The translations under genes were made by a program, and so were the position numbers. Of a DNA stretch of 37,183 nt, positions 7,785-15,400 are shown piece after piece. Positions within the stretch are counted from its first letter, which is position 1, and every line of letters starts with the position of its first letter. A model generated the notes under the pieces. The model had not been told where the DNA came from. It searched no databases and saw only the letters and a list, made by a program, of their open reading frames with translations. The stretch is from Ruminococcus sp. (lineage in GTDB: Bacteria; Bacillota; Clostridia; Oscillospirales; Ruminococcaceae). The stretch covers positions 1 to 37,183 of the forward strand of contig JAFXNC010000021.1 of NCBI GenBank assembly GCA_017529875.1. Reading direction: 5' to 3'.

Positions 7785-7806
7785 ACTTTCTTTTGTACCT
7801 CAGCAT
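7702..7806 (-). CDS. Short 34-residue open frame, possible gene remnant
   Basis: ATG at 7804-7806 is preceded by a very good ribosome site, GGAGGTGATGAT, and an extended -10 (TGTTATAAT, ATTATA at 7838-7843 on the plus strand). The peptide begins MLRYKRKFSCERCGRVW and has one CxxC pair. It overlaps the 3' part of the broken plus-strand gene, so most of its codons are probably junk downstream of a surviving gene start. No family is recognised. Confidence 0.3.
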   Translation of the reverse strand: MLRYKRKFSCERCGRVWTWGLCLLSAPEPTVRMR

Positions 7807-7927
7807 ATCATCACCTCCGTGTTTTATCTTTTTCTGTATTATAACACGGATGCGACCGCGGGTTTTAAAAATCATTTTCCGGGAACTCAGGCAGCTATCT
7901 GAATCTGAACTGCACCCAAACACAGCC

Positions 7928-7959
7928 AAAAAAGCCGGCGAATCACTTCGTCGGCTTTT
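7928..7959 (-). terminator. Terminator of the metNIQ operon
   Basis: Arms AAAAGCCG (7930-7937) and CGGCTTTT (7952-7959), extended inward by a G-T pair and CGAA/TTCG, with loop TCAC. On the minus strand it ends in a T run and lies 25 bases after the metQ stop. Confidence 0.85.
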
Positions 7960-7983
7960 CGTTTTAGTCTTTTATGCGCTCCG

Positions 7984-8901
7984 TCAGAAGATCGCCACAA
8001 CTGCTCCGTTGTACTTTTCCTCGATGAACTGCTTTACGGCGTCGGTCTTGAGGACGTCGATCAGGGCCTGGGTCTTTTCGTTGGTCTCGTCGCCCTTGCG
8101 GACTGCGATGATGTTAGCGTAGGTATGAGCGGCGTCGCCGTCAGCGTTCTCTACTGCGATAGCGTCCTTGACCTTGAGGCCTGCTGCAAGAGCGTAGTTG
8201 CCGTTGATTACTGCCAGAGAGCCCTCGTCGGAGTTTGCGAACTGCGCTGCAACGGTGTCGGCCTGAACTGTGGTGATGTTGTAGCCGCCGTTGTCAACGA
8301 TGTCAAGAGTGGTGACGCCCTTCTCTGCGCTGGCCCCCTCGGGGAGCTTGATGAGGCCCTCCTGCTGTAAGAGCAGCAGTGCGCGGGTCTCGTTGCTGTC
8401 GTCAGCGGGGATCACGATGCTGGCGCCCTCCTTAACGTCCTTGACCGAGGTCACGCCGTTGCCGTAGAGGCCGAAGGGCTCATAATGGATCTCGGCGGCG
8501 CTTGCGATATCTGTGCCGTTTTCCTTGTTGTAGCTGTTGAGGTAGGGGGTGTGCTGGAAGTAGTTCGCGTCGAGCTCGCCGTCGGTGAGCGCCTTGTTGG
8601 GCAGTACATAGTCGTCGTAGATCTTGATCTCCAGGGTGTAGCCCTTCTTCTCCAGCTCGGCCTTGACCTGCTCGAGGATCTCGCCGTGAGGTGTGGAGGT
8701 GGCTCCGACTACGATAGTCTTGTTCTCGGCGGGCTCGGCAGCGGTGCTGTTTTCGCTGTTGACCTCTGCTGCTGCCGCAGCTGCTGCGGATACGGTGTCG
8801 TTGGTGTTGGCAGCAGAGCTGTCAGCGCTGCCGCAGCCTGCAAAAGAAGCAGCTGCTAATGTAAACGTAAGTGCGGATGCAAGTATTTTTGTGATTTTCA
8901 T
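7984..8901 (-). CDS. metQ: Methionine ABC transporter substrate-binding lipoprotein MetQ
   Basis: A 305-residue NlpA/MetQ-family binding protein. It has a lipoprotein signal with lipobox SFAGC at about residues 19-23, then an Ala/Glu/Asn-rich linker. The mature domain carries the family landmarks VVGATSTPHGEILEQVK, DYVLPNKALTDGELDANYFQHTPYL, YEPFGLYG, IVIPADDSNETRALLLLQ and IAVRKGDE. It captures methionine (often D- and L-) outside the membrane for MetNI. ATG 8901 follows AAAGGAG. The gene lies 133 bases after metI in the same direction and is probably co-transcribed from the metN promoter. No separate promoter is obvious in the gap. Confidence 0.95.
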   Translation of the reverse strand: MKITKILASALTFTLAAASFAGCGSADSSAANTNDTVSAAAAAAAEVNSENSTAAEPAENKTIVVGATSTPHGEILEQVKAELEKKGYTLEIKIYDDYVLPNKALTDGELDANYFQHTPYLNSYNKENGTDIASAAEIHYEPFGLYGNGVTSVKDVKEGASIVIPADDSNETRALLLLQQEGLIKLPEGASAEKGVTTLDIVDNGGYNITTVQADTVAAQFANSDEGSLAVINGNYALAAGLKVKDAIAVENADGDAAHTYANIIAVRKGDETNEKTQALIDVLKTDAVKQFIEEKYNGAVVAIF

Positions 8902-9034
8902 TTTTAAAAACTCCTTTAAGATAAATAGTATTTTGGTTCGTTGATGCCGTCGGTGTCAACATCGTGACATTCGCCCGAACCTGTAATTTATCCTGAGAAG
9001 CCTTGTGAATATCGCTGTCATGGGTATCTTCCTT

Positions 9035-9709
9035 TCAGGCAGTGCGCCGGTCTGTTTTTCTTGCAACGCGCATACCTATTTCCTGTATGAGCTGGACTAC
9101 GATGATCGTAAGAGCAACGCAGATCCAGACAACATCGTTGCTGAAACGCTGATAACCGTAGGTAACGGCTATCATGCCGAGGCCGCCGCCTCCGATAGTC
9201 CCCGCCATTGCGGAGTAGCCGAGGATCGTCACCAGTGAGATGACCGCCCCCACGGTCAGCGCGGGACGGGCTTCGGGTATGAGGACTCTTGATATTATCC
9301 TCAGGTCGCTTGCCCCCATGGACTGTGCCGCCTCGATGACGCCCTTGTCAACTTCCTTGACCGAGGACTCCACCATTCTTGCCACATAGGGCGTGGCGGC
9401 GATAACGAGGGTCACTATCATGGCCTTGTTGCCGAGGCTGGTGCCCACGATGAACTTCGCCGTGGGGAGCATCGCCACCATGAGGATGATAAAGGGGATG
9501 CTGCGGAAAATGTTCACCAGCAGGTCGAGGATGCGGTTGAGCCAGGGTATGGGGCGGATGCCGTCCCTGGCGGTGACGCAGAGTATAACTCCCAGGGGCA
9601 GCCCCAGAAGATAGGAGAAGAACGCCGAGATGAAGGTCATATACACCGTCTCCCAGATGCCAAGCATCAGCAGGCCGTTATCCCACAGCTTTTGCAGTAT
9701 CTCTGACAT
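9035..9709 (-). CDS. metI: Methionine ABC transporter permease MetI
   Basis: A 224-residue membrane permease. ATG 9709 lies behind AAGGAGGTG and so is preferred to an upstream in-frame codon at 9757. The start overlaps the end of metN by 32 bases, which implies translational coupling. Five hydrophobic segments are visible. The ABC-permease EAA loop is present as EAAQSMGASDLRIISRVLIPEARP, preceded by PYVARMVESSVKEVDKG. The GTIGGGGLGMIAVTYGYQRF stretch is typical of the MetI family. It forms the membrane channel of the MetNIQ importer. Confidence 0.96.
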   Translation of the reverse strand: MSEILQKLWDNGLLMLGIWETVYMTFISAFFSYLLGLPLGVILCVTARDGIRPIPWLNRILDLLVNIFRSIPFIILMVAMLPTAKFIVGTSLGNKAMIVTLVIAATPYVARMVESSVKEVDKGVIEAAQSMGASDLRIISRVLIPEARPALTVGAVISLVTILGYSAMAGTIGGGGLGMIAVTYGYQRFSNDVVWICVALTIIVVQLIQEIGMRVARKTDRRTA

Positions 9710-10709
9710 TGCCGGCACCTCCTTCAAGCACCGAGTAGGTGACTTTGTTGGTATCAAGATAGTTCTTGACCCTGTTGGCGGCGCGGCTGTCGTCGGGGAG
9801 CTGTAAGACCAGCTCGCCGTAGGCTCTGCCGTCGATGTCCTTCGTCCGGGCGTAGAGTATGTTGAGGGGTACGCCGCTGGACAGTATGGTGTTGGCCACC
9901 ACAGGGGTATGGGAGCTCTCGCCGTTGTAGACTATCCTTATCCGCTCACCGCCTGAGATGCTGTCGGCAGTCCTGATCTCCGGAAGTATGAGCTTTTTCG
10001 CAGTTTCGGACTGCGGCTTCGAGAACACCTCGGTGACTGCGCCGATCTCCGTTACCACGCTGCTGTCCATTACCGCCACCCGGTCACAGATCTTGTCGAT
10101 GACCTTCATGTCGTGTGTGATGACTACAACGGTCACGCCGAGGCTGCGGTTTATCTCCCTGATAAGCTCCAGTATGGAGCGGGTGGTGTCGGGGTCAAGG
10201 GCGCTGGTGGCCTCGTCGCAGAGCAGGTATTTGGGGTCGGAGGCAAGGGCTCTCGCTATGGCGACTCTCTGCTTCTGACCGCCGGAGAGCTGTGAGGGGT
10301 AGGAGGTCTCCTTGTCGGTGAGCCCTACCAGCTCCAAAAGCTCCCGCGCCTTCTGCACGGCCTTGTCCTTGGGTACGCCTGCTATTTCCAGGGGAAAGCA
10401 GATGTTTCTGAGCACCGTTCTCTGTTCAAGCAGGTTGAATCCCTGAAAGATCATCCCGATGTTGCGTCTGAGCTTCAGCAGCTCCTTCTTGCTGAGCCTG
10501 CCGACCTCGCTGCCGTCGATGACGACCTGTCCGGAGGTGGGCCTTTCGAGGTAGTTGATGCACCTCACCAGTGTGCTCTTGCCCGCGCCGGAAAGCCCGA
10601 TGATGCCGAATATCTCGCCGTCGCTGACGGTGAGGCTCACGTTACTGAGAGCGGTGAACTCGCCCTTTTTGGTCTTATAGGTCTTGCTGATGTTTCTGAG
10701 CTCTATCAC
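9678..10709 (-). CDS. metN: Methionine ABC transporter ATP-binding protein MetN
   Basis: A 343-residue ATPase. It has Walker A GLSGAGKST (38-46), signature LSGGQKQR (141-148), Walker B LLCDEATSALD (162-172) and switch His in VVITHD (about 195-200). Residues about 265-343 form the NIL/ACT-like C-terminal domain (RIVYNGESSHTPVVANTILSS, LQLPDDSRAANRVKNYL) that in MetN proteins binds methionine and shuts the transporter down at high internal levels. It is the first gene of metN-metI-metQ, with its own strong promoter about 40 bases upstream. The leader is too short for a SAM riboswitch, so feedback probably acts on the protein and through the promoter region. Confidence 0.97.
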   Translation of the reverse strand: MIELRNISKTYKTKKGEFTALSNVSLTVSDGEIFGIIGLSGAGKSTLVRCINYLERPTSGQVVIDGSEVGRLSKKELLKLRRNIGMIFQGFNLLEQRTVLRNICFPLEIAGVPKDKAVQKARELLELVGLTDKETSYPSQLSGGQKQRVAIARALASDPKYLLCDEATSALDPDTTRSILELIREINRSLGVTVVVITHDMKVIDKICDRVAVMDSSVVTEIGAVTEVFSKPQSETAKKLILPEIRTADSISGGERIRIVYNGESSHTPVVANTILSSGVPLNILYARTKDIDGRAYGELVLQLPDDSRAANRVKNYLDTNKVTYSVLEGGAGNVRDTAKAVG

Positions 10710-10722
10710 CGTTCTCGCCTCA

Positions 10723-10774
10723 CTTAGTATTCCTATCGGGTATGTATGGATTATAGCATATAATTCATACTAAG
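10723..10774. repeat. Inverted repeat flanking the metN promoter
   Basis: The arm CTTAGTAT (10723-10730) and its complement ATACTAAG (10767-10774) enclose the -10 box and touch the -35 box. Such spacing fits a dimeric regulator or looped operator, but no family is identified. Confidence 0.4.
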
Positions 10775-10778
10775 TCAA
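10750..10778 (-). promoter_or_regulatory. Promoter of metN-metI-metQ
   Basis: Minus strand: TTGACT, 17 bases, TATAAT. The start is predicted near 10743, giving a leader of about 34 bases before the metN ATG. Confidence 0.85.
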
Positions 10779-10823
10779 TAGGGAATATCGAACAAATAAA
10801 AACCAACATTCCCGGAGGATTTT

Positions 10824-10919
10824 GTGGTAAAAAAAGAATCTTGTGATACGCTGTACCTTAGCCTCACCGACAACGGCGACGGCACTTTCCAGCTCATCAT
10901 ACAGAAGGTCGGTGACTGA
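10824..10919 (+). pseudogene. Short gene remnant (31 codons)
   Basis: GTG 10824 follows GGAGG and opens a frame with clean coding character (TLYLSLTDNGDGTFQLIIQKVGD) that stops at 10917-10919. It may be a real tiny peptide. Among the other fragments here it reads more like the surviving end of a larger gene. Family unknown. Confidence 0.3.
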
Positions 10920-10933
10920 AATGGCAGAGAGGC

Positions 10934-11044
10934 GTGGGGACAATCGGCATCGCGGACGCTGATGAGGTGGATCTTTCCAACCTGCAAAGACAGATCATCC
11001 ACCAAACCGCCGACGTGGACAAGCCGAAAGTCCTCTCTGCCAAA
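10934..11044 (+). pseudogene. Fragment of a ThiF/MoeB/E1-like adenylyltransferase
   Basis: About 37 codons read GTIGIADADEVDLSNLQRQI, then IHQTADVDKPKVLSAK. This is the diagnostic nucleotide-binding segment of the ThiF/MoeB/E1-like family (usual form: DxDxVDLSNLxRQ...GxxK...A). The glycine-rich loop before it and the rest of the enzyme are missing. After SAK the frame degenerates. This is an internal piece of a lost gene. Confidence 0.7.
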
Positions 11045-11127
11045 TGGAGGAGGAGCCGGTGCTCAACTCCTTCCACATCGAGGGGGACAAGGCTGAGAAA
11101 GAACAGCTGGTCATCACCGACGAGTGA
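11044..11127 (+). pseudogene. C-terminal remnant in a new frame
   Basis: Starting within the end of the ThiF fragment, a second frame reads MEEEPVLNSFHIEGDKAEKE and ends at 11125-11127. It has coding character but no recognised family. Three fragments in three frames within 300 bases point to a deleted gene cluster. Confidence 0.3.
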
Positions 11128-11151
11128 GCACAGCATCTGTATCTGAACAAC

Positions 11152-11195
11152 AAGCCCCACAGGGCGGCATTCGTAATGCCGCCCTGCGGGGCTTT
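11152..11195. terminator. Bidirectional terminator
   Basis: A long stem: AAGCCCC and CAGGGCGGCAT arms pair with ATGCCGCCCTG and GGGGCTT around a TCGTA-type loop. It serves the minus-strand operon ending at 11218 and any plus-strand transcript across the remnants. Confidence 0.85.
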
Positions 11196-11217
11196 GCTTT
11201 GCTATTCAAACCGGGCC

Positions 11218-12162
11218 TTATGCGCTGAACACAGCCTCGATCTTTTTCAGCCTGGCCGGGTGACGGAGCTTGCGCAGGGCTAAGCTTTCGTACACCTTTA
11301 TCATCGGCAGGGGGATGTGCATTTCAAGAGCGGCTGCCTCATGAGATCTTCTCACGCCGTCGGTGAGGCCGTAGAGCATTTGGAGCACCTTCCTCTCGGA
11401 CTCTGAGACGGTGGCAAGCGCCGCATCCACCGCGGGTTTTATCCTCCGGTACCTGCGGTAAAGGTCAAGGCGTATATCCGCCAAGACCGCGTTGACCAGC
11501 ATGGTGTAGCCGATCCTTTCCTCGGGCATCACGGAGCAGTCATTTAACAGCATCTCTGAAACGCGGTTGATGTCGTCCTCGTTGAACTCGCCGAGTGTGA
11601 CCGCCTTTTCGTCGAAGCTGTCCTTGGAGAGATCGAGGGAGACTATCTCCTCGCAGGCACGGTTGAGGACAAAGGCGCGGACGAACTCGTACTTCTCGTT
11701 GTCGAGGATTATGTCGGGAGCACCCAGCTTTGTCACAGTTACAAGGCGTATTGCACGGACAAAAGCATTATGAGCATTGACCTTCCTGCCGAGGCGCTGT
11801 TCGGCAAGCCCGGAAAGGGCTTTCTGTCCCAGCTTATCATTGTCATAACCGCCGAAGAAAAGCTCCCACACTTCTAAGAGCTTCGCGGCATAGCTGTCGT
11901 CGAAAAGGCCGTCGAAGTCGGGTTCGCAGTAAACGTCCTTATCGGCGTCGGCAAAGTATGCGCCTATCTCTTCGAGGGCGTCACAGTAAATGGCGGCCCT
12001 GTCGGCGATCTTCTGAGCCTTGTCGAAGTCCCAGTTCATCCTGCACTTGTAAAAGCGCGGATTTGAGCCGTTCTCTTCGGGTTCAATGTCCCAGCCCTTG
12101 ATGATAAGTGTGCCTGTGCTGTCGGTGTTGTTGAACATATCCTTTACGATGTTCCATACCAT
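11218..12162 (-). CDS. Protein with a C-terminal sigma-70 region 4-like domain
   Basis: A 314-residue soluble protein. The last 65 residues (about 245-308) read like sigma-70 region 4: LATVSESERKVLQMLYGL, then TDGVRRSHEAAALEMHIP, then YESLALRKLRHPARLKKI. The ALRKLRHPAR end is the classic region 4.2 terminus that contacts the -35 box or the RNA polymerase flap. No region 2, which melts the -10 box, can be seen. Residues 1-240 are helical and acidic with no recognised domain; one part (about 125-175) contains KLGAPDIILDNEKYEFVRAF. ATG 12162 lies behind AAAGGAAG. It is the last gene of the LRR_5-ClpP-AAA operon, 53 bases after the AAA+ gene. It could be a sigma-like or anti-sigma-like regulator, or only reuse the fold. 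The sigma-fold call is firm; the function is not known. Confidence 0.75.
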   Translation of the reverse strand: MVWNIVKDMFNNTDSTGTLIIKGWDIEPEENGSNPRFYKCRMNWDFDKAQKIADRAAIYCDALEEIGAYFADADKDVYCEPDFDGLFDDSYAAKLLEVWELFFGGYDNDKLGQKALSGLAEQRLGRKVNAHNAFVRAIRLVTVTKLGAPDIILDNEKYEFVRAFVLNRACEEIVSLDLSKDSFDEKAVTLGEFNEDDINRVSEMLLNDCSVMPEERIGYTMLVNAVLADIRLDLYRRYRRIKPAVDAALATVSESERKVLQMLYGLTDGVRRSHEAAALEMHIPLPMIKVYESLALRKLRHPARLKKIEAVFSA

Positions 12163-12215
12163 AAGAATACTTCCTTTCTGTCTCAGTCCGTGTGTGCGAG
12201 GGGGGATCTGCGGCA

Positions 12216-14258
12216 TTACACCGCAAATCCCATCCTTCTTTCTTCTTCGTCAGTCAGGCCGAGGGATACGGCTTCAAAGTCCTTGGCTCTCAGCAGGCAC
12301 ATCTCGTCCTTGTCCAGAGCCTTGTCCGCATATTCGCTCACCAGCCGCGCCGACTGCCTGATGACAGCCTGCTCGAGGAAGGTCCTGACATAGCGGCCGT
12401 TGCCGTAGTTTTCCCGCTTGGAGGCTTCGGCGAAGATGTCGAGGCATTTCTGCTCCGCGTCCCGGGAGATGGTATACTCCTTCTTCCTGACGCGGAGCCT
12501 GAGAATGTCCAGCAGCTCCCCGGGAGTGTAGTCGGGGAAGTTCAGGTGGAAGGCGATACGGCTGCGCAGACCCTCGTTCTGCTCGAGGAACAGCTTCATC
12601 TTGTCGGGGTAGCCCGCGAAGATGACTATAACTCTGTCACGGTAGTTTTCCATGAGCTGAGTTATGGCGTTGACCGCCTCGGTACCGTAGGAGTTCCTGT
12701 CGTCGATAAGGGAGTAGGCCTCGTCGATGAACAGCACGCCGCCGTCGGCCTGCATGAACTTTTCCTCGACGATCTTAGCCGTCCAGCCCACATACTTGCC
12801 CACAAGATCCTGCCTGCCGCATTCCACCAGCTTGCCGGATCTGATGATGTCTTCCTCTTTGAGGATCTGCGTGAGCAGGCGGGCGAAGGTGGTCTTGGCA
12901 GTGCCGGGGGAGCCGGAGAACAGCATATTCAGGGAGGCGGCATCGTTTTTGAGGCCCATCTGCTCGCGCAGGCATTTCATTTTGCCTGCCGCGACGATCT
13001 TGTCCAGCATCGACTTGGCGTCGGTGAGGCCGATCATCTCTTTGAGTTCCTCATAGGGCTTGTTCTCGGTCTCGGCGATGACCACCTTGCAGCAGTCCTG
13101 CTTTTTGTAGGCCTTGTAGATATGGTTTTTCAGGCCGTCGCCGTACCAGCTGTTGTAGGCATTGTAGATGTCGGTAACGGTGTAAGCCTCGTTATCGGGC
13201 AGGTACCCAAAGACCTCGTCCATGCTGTCGGGCTTGATGTCGGACTTGTCAGTAAGGTCGGTGAGGTAAGCCTTAGCCTGCTCTGCGGTGCCGGAACCCT
13301 CGGTGAGCTGGATGATGTCGGCCTTGGCTGTGACGTTGCCCACCGCGTCGGAGTTCTTGACGGACTTGCCCATGATCTCCACGAAGATGAACAGGGTGTC
13401 CTTCTTCATTTCCTCGAGTATCTGCCCCGTGACCTTGGTGAACTCGTGGAAGTCGCTGGCAAAGCGTCCCGCGCCGGTGTCGCTGCACAGCTCCAGCACG
13501 ATGATGCCGCCCTCGGAAGCCGTCATGTGCTGGCGGTATCTCTCGTCACGGTAGGCGCCCTTTTTGAAATCCCTGAACACCGACAGCCTGTTGGAGGGCA
13601 GTCTGCCGTTGCTCCGCAGCGCCCTCACCAGCAGCTCGTATATATCCTTTGCGCCGCCCCAGTCGCCGGCGCTGATGTAGTAGTGGACGGGATGCCCGTA
13701 GTAGGCCTTGGCGTTCTTCTTGGAGTAGATGCGGGAGATCTCCTCCATAAAGCTCTTGGAGGCCAGGATCTTCTCGGCCTGCTTTCTGCACTCAGCGGAG
13801 CTGAGCTTGGGCAGCTCGATGACCTGCTCCGTCCAGCTGTAAGGCATGGGGTCGAAGATGTTCCCTGCGCGGTAGTCGATCTTGAGCCTGGTCAGTATCT
13901 TTCTGCCGTTGCCGTAGCTGGTCTCGCCCACGTTCATCTTGAACTCGTCCACCGTTACCTCATGAGAGCGGTGGATCACGCAGTCGGGGAAGACCCTGCC
14001 CAGGATGCCGGCGATGACCTTCTCATCGAAGGAGGCGACCTTCGCGGCGGTGTAGACGAACAGCGTTCCCTCGTCCCGGGATGTGATGCAGCAGAGGATA
14101 TCATCCTTCATGACATATTCGGAGTAGAACTTGTCGTTGAGGCTTTCGAGGGTGCTCTCGGAGTAGCTGAGCTCGAAGGAGCTCCTTGTCCTGTACATCC
14201 TGGCGGCCTTGTTGGGGTCGAAGCTTTTCCATCTGAGTTCGTAGGAATAGTAGATCAT
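12216..14258 (-). CDS. CbxX/SpoVK-type AAA+ ATPase with a degenerate first AAA domain
   Basis: A 680-residue protein. The C-terminal AAA+ module (about 400-670) is complete: Walker A GSPGTAKTT (449-457), Walker B VLFIDEAYS (508-516), sensor 1 in VIVIFAGYPDK (543-553), arginine finger GLRSR (563-567) and sensor 2 GNGRYVRTFLEQA (619-631). This is the CbxX/CfqX/SpoVK/EccA pattern. Residues about 190-335 resemble a second, dead copy: AGDWGGAKDIYELLVRAL sits where the P-loop should be, GGIIVLELCSD replaces Walker B, and TLFIFVEI replaces sensor 1. Residues 1-150 match nothing I recognise. ATG 14258 follows CAGGAGGT, 40 bases after clpP. Relatives remodel protein assemblies as hexamers, and with clpP alongside a protease role is possible. 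No clear ClpP-docking IGF loop is seen. Confidence 0.9.
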   Translation of the reverse strand: MIYYSYELRWKSFDPNKAARMYRTRSSFELSYSESTLESLNDKFYSEYVMKDDILCCITSRDEGTLFVYTAAKVASFDEKVIAGILGRVFPDCVIHRSHEVTVDEFKMNVGETSYGNGRKILTRLKIDYRAGNIFDPMPYSWTEQVIELPKLSSAECRKQAEKILASKSFMEEISRIYSKKNAKAYYGHPVHYYISAGDWGGAKDIYELLVRALRSNGRLPSNRLSVFRDFKKGAYRDERYRQHMTASEGGIIVLELCSDTGAGRFASDFHEFTKVTGQILEEMKKDTLFIFVEIMGKSVKNSDAVGNVTAKADIIQLTEGSGTAEQAKAYLTDLTDKSDIKPDSMDEVFGYLPDNEAYTVTDIYNAYNSWYGDGLKNHIYKAYKKQDCCKVVIAETENKPYEELKEMIGLTDAKSMLDKIVAAGKMKCLREQMGLKNDAASLNMLFSGSPGTAKTTFARLLTQILKEEDIIRSGKLVECGRQDLVGKYVGWTAKIVEEKFMQADGGVLFIDEAYSLIDDRNSYGTEAVNAITQLMENYRDRVIVIFAGYPDKMKLFLEQNEGLRSRIAFHLNFPDYTPGELLDILRLRVRKKEYTISRDAEQKCLDIFAEASKRENYGNGRYVRTFLEQAVIRQSARLVSEYADKALDKDEMCLLRAKDFEAVSLGLTDEEERRMGFAV

Positions 14259-14298
14259 GTTGTTACCTCCTGTGGTCTTTGGTCGTTGTGTGTGTTTG

Positions 14299-14880
14299 TC
14301 AGCGGCTTGAAACTACCTTGTCGATAAGCCCGTATTCCAGGGCCAAAGAGGCGGTGAGCCAGGTGTCGCGCTCGCAGTGTATGGCGATCGTCTCCGGGGT
14401 CCTGCCGCAGTTTTCCGCCAGGATGCCGTAGAGTCTTTCCCGTATACTGAGGATATGCTCGGCGGCGATCTGCACATCGCTTGCCTGACCGTTTGCCGTA
14501 CCGAGGGGCTGGTGTATCATGATCTCGGAATTCGGCAGGGCGAAGCGCTTGCCCTTTGTGCCTCCCGCCAGCAGGAAAGCTCCCATACTCGCCGCCACGC
14601 CGACACAGACAGTCGATACATCGCACTTGATGTATCTCATGGTGTCGTAGATAGCCATACCCGCGGAAACAGAGCCGCCCACACTGTTGATGTAGATGCA
14701 GATGTCCTTGTCGGGCGCCTGGGCCTCAAGGAAAAGGAGCTGTGCCACCACTGCGCTGGCAGCCGCATCGGTGATCTCGCCTGAGATAAAGATCACCCTG
14801 TCTTTCAGCAGGCGGGAGTAGATGTCATAGGCGCGTTCGCCCCTTGAGGTGGATTCGATAACAGTCGGGATAAGGTTCAT
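14299..14880 (-). CDS. clpP: ClpP-family serine protease (accessory copy)
   Basis: A 193-residue ClpP. The serine lies in [11 protein letters not shown] (Ser about 98), the histidine in MIHQPLG (His about 123) and the aspartate in [20 protein letters not shown], so the triad is intact. The start [22 protein letters not shown] is the usual processed N-terminus with no long propeptide. The oxyanion/handle motif normally written SPGG reads SVGG, and the residue before AASMGA is Val instead of the usual Gln. ATG 14880 follows AAAGGAAG. The gene sits between an LRR_5 gene (19 bases upstream) and a CbxX-type ATPase rather than with tig or clpX. It is probably a specialised paralogue beside a housekeeping ClpP elsewhere. 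Confidence 0.96.
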   Translation of the reverse strand: MNLIPTVIESTSRGERAYDIYSRLLKDRVIFISGEITDAAASAVVAQLLFLEAQAPDKDICIYINSVGGSVSAGMAIYDTMRYIKCDVSTVCVGVAASMGAFLLAGGTKGKRFALPNSEIMIHQPLGTANGQASDVQIAAEHILSIRERLYGILAENCGRTPETIAIHCERDTWLTASLALEYGLIDKVVSSR

Positions 14881-14899
14881 AGTGAGACTTCCTTTCTTT

Positions 14900-15400
14900 T
14901 TAGTTATAGTAAATTGCGATCATGGGCTCCCCGATATCGCTGACGGCTCCGGGGAAGGCGGATTTTGCGTTTTGGGGATAGCACAGTATCCGGTCAGGCT
15001 CAGCGTTTACGAGAGCCTTATCGACTATGGCGGTGACGCCCTCGGGGATCACGATCTCTTTATCCCGGCCGTTGTATTCCAGCAGCACCGTACCGAGGAT
15101 CACAAAGTCCTCCTTTTTGCGGTCCCTGTACCACTTGGTGTTGTAAAGGTCGGTGGCTTCCAGCAGGGTGAAGTTGTCGGGGACGTTGATGACCGAGAGG
15201 CTGGTGCAGTCGTCGAAGGCGCCCAGCTCGATCTCTTCCATGCTCTCGGGGATAGTCAGTTCTTCGAGCTGTGTGCAGCCCTTGAAGGCGTCCGCCGCGA
15301 TAGCAGTCACGCCCTCGGGGATGACCACGCTCTTTTCCCTGCCCTCGTAAGAGGTGAAAGCATTGTTGATGTTGTTGTTTGTGTTGTCTGTCTTGATCAT
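14900..15400 (-). CDS. Cytoplasmic LRR_5 (BspA-like) repeat protein
   Basis: A 166-residue protein with LRR_5 repeats of the pattern '[25 protein letters not shown]'. Repeats are visible at about 22-45, 46-70 and 112-135, with an irregular middle ([19 protein letters not shown]). There is no signal peptide or membrane segment, so it acts inside the cell, unlike the exported LRR_5 protein at 17531. ATG 15400 follows AAAAGGAGAG. It is the first gene of the operon and may be the adaptor or substrate of the ClpP/AAA pair. That role is inference from position only. Confidence 0.85.
   Translation of the reverse strand: MIKTDNTNNNINNAFTSYEGREKSVVIPEGVTAIAADAFKGCTQLEELTIPESMEEIELGAFDDCTSLSVINVPDNFTLLEATDLYNTKWYRDRKKEDFVILGTVLLEYNGRDKEIVIPEGVTAIVDKALVNAEPDRILCYPQNAKSAFPGAVSDIGEPMIAIYYN

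Noticed and set aside
12192..14327. A 711-codon plus-strand open frame opposite the AAA+ ATPase gene
   Set aside because: It mirrors the AAA+ coding strand codon bias, has no ribosome site and its product is low-complexity (Leu/Val/Gly/Asp) without motifs. The minus-strand frame has full AAA+ motifs.
12600..14880. ClpP plus AAA+ as a simple ClpXP or ClpCP pair
   Set aside because: The ATPase is CbxX/SpoVK-type with no zinc-binding domain, no double Clp-type module and no clear IGF docking loop, so it is not ClpX or ClpC.
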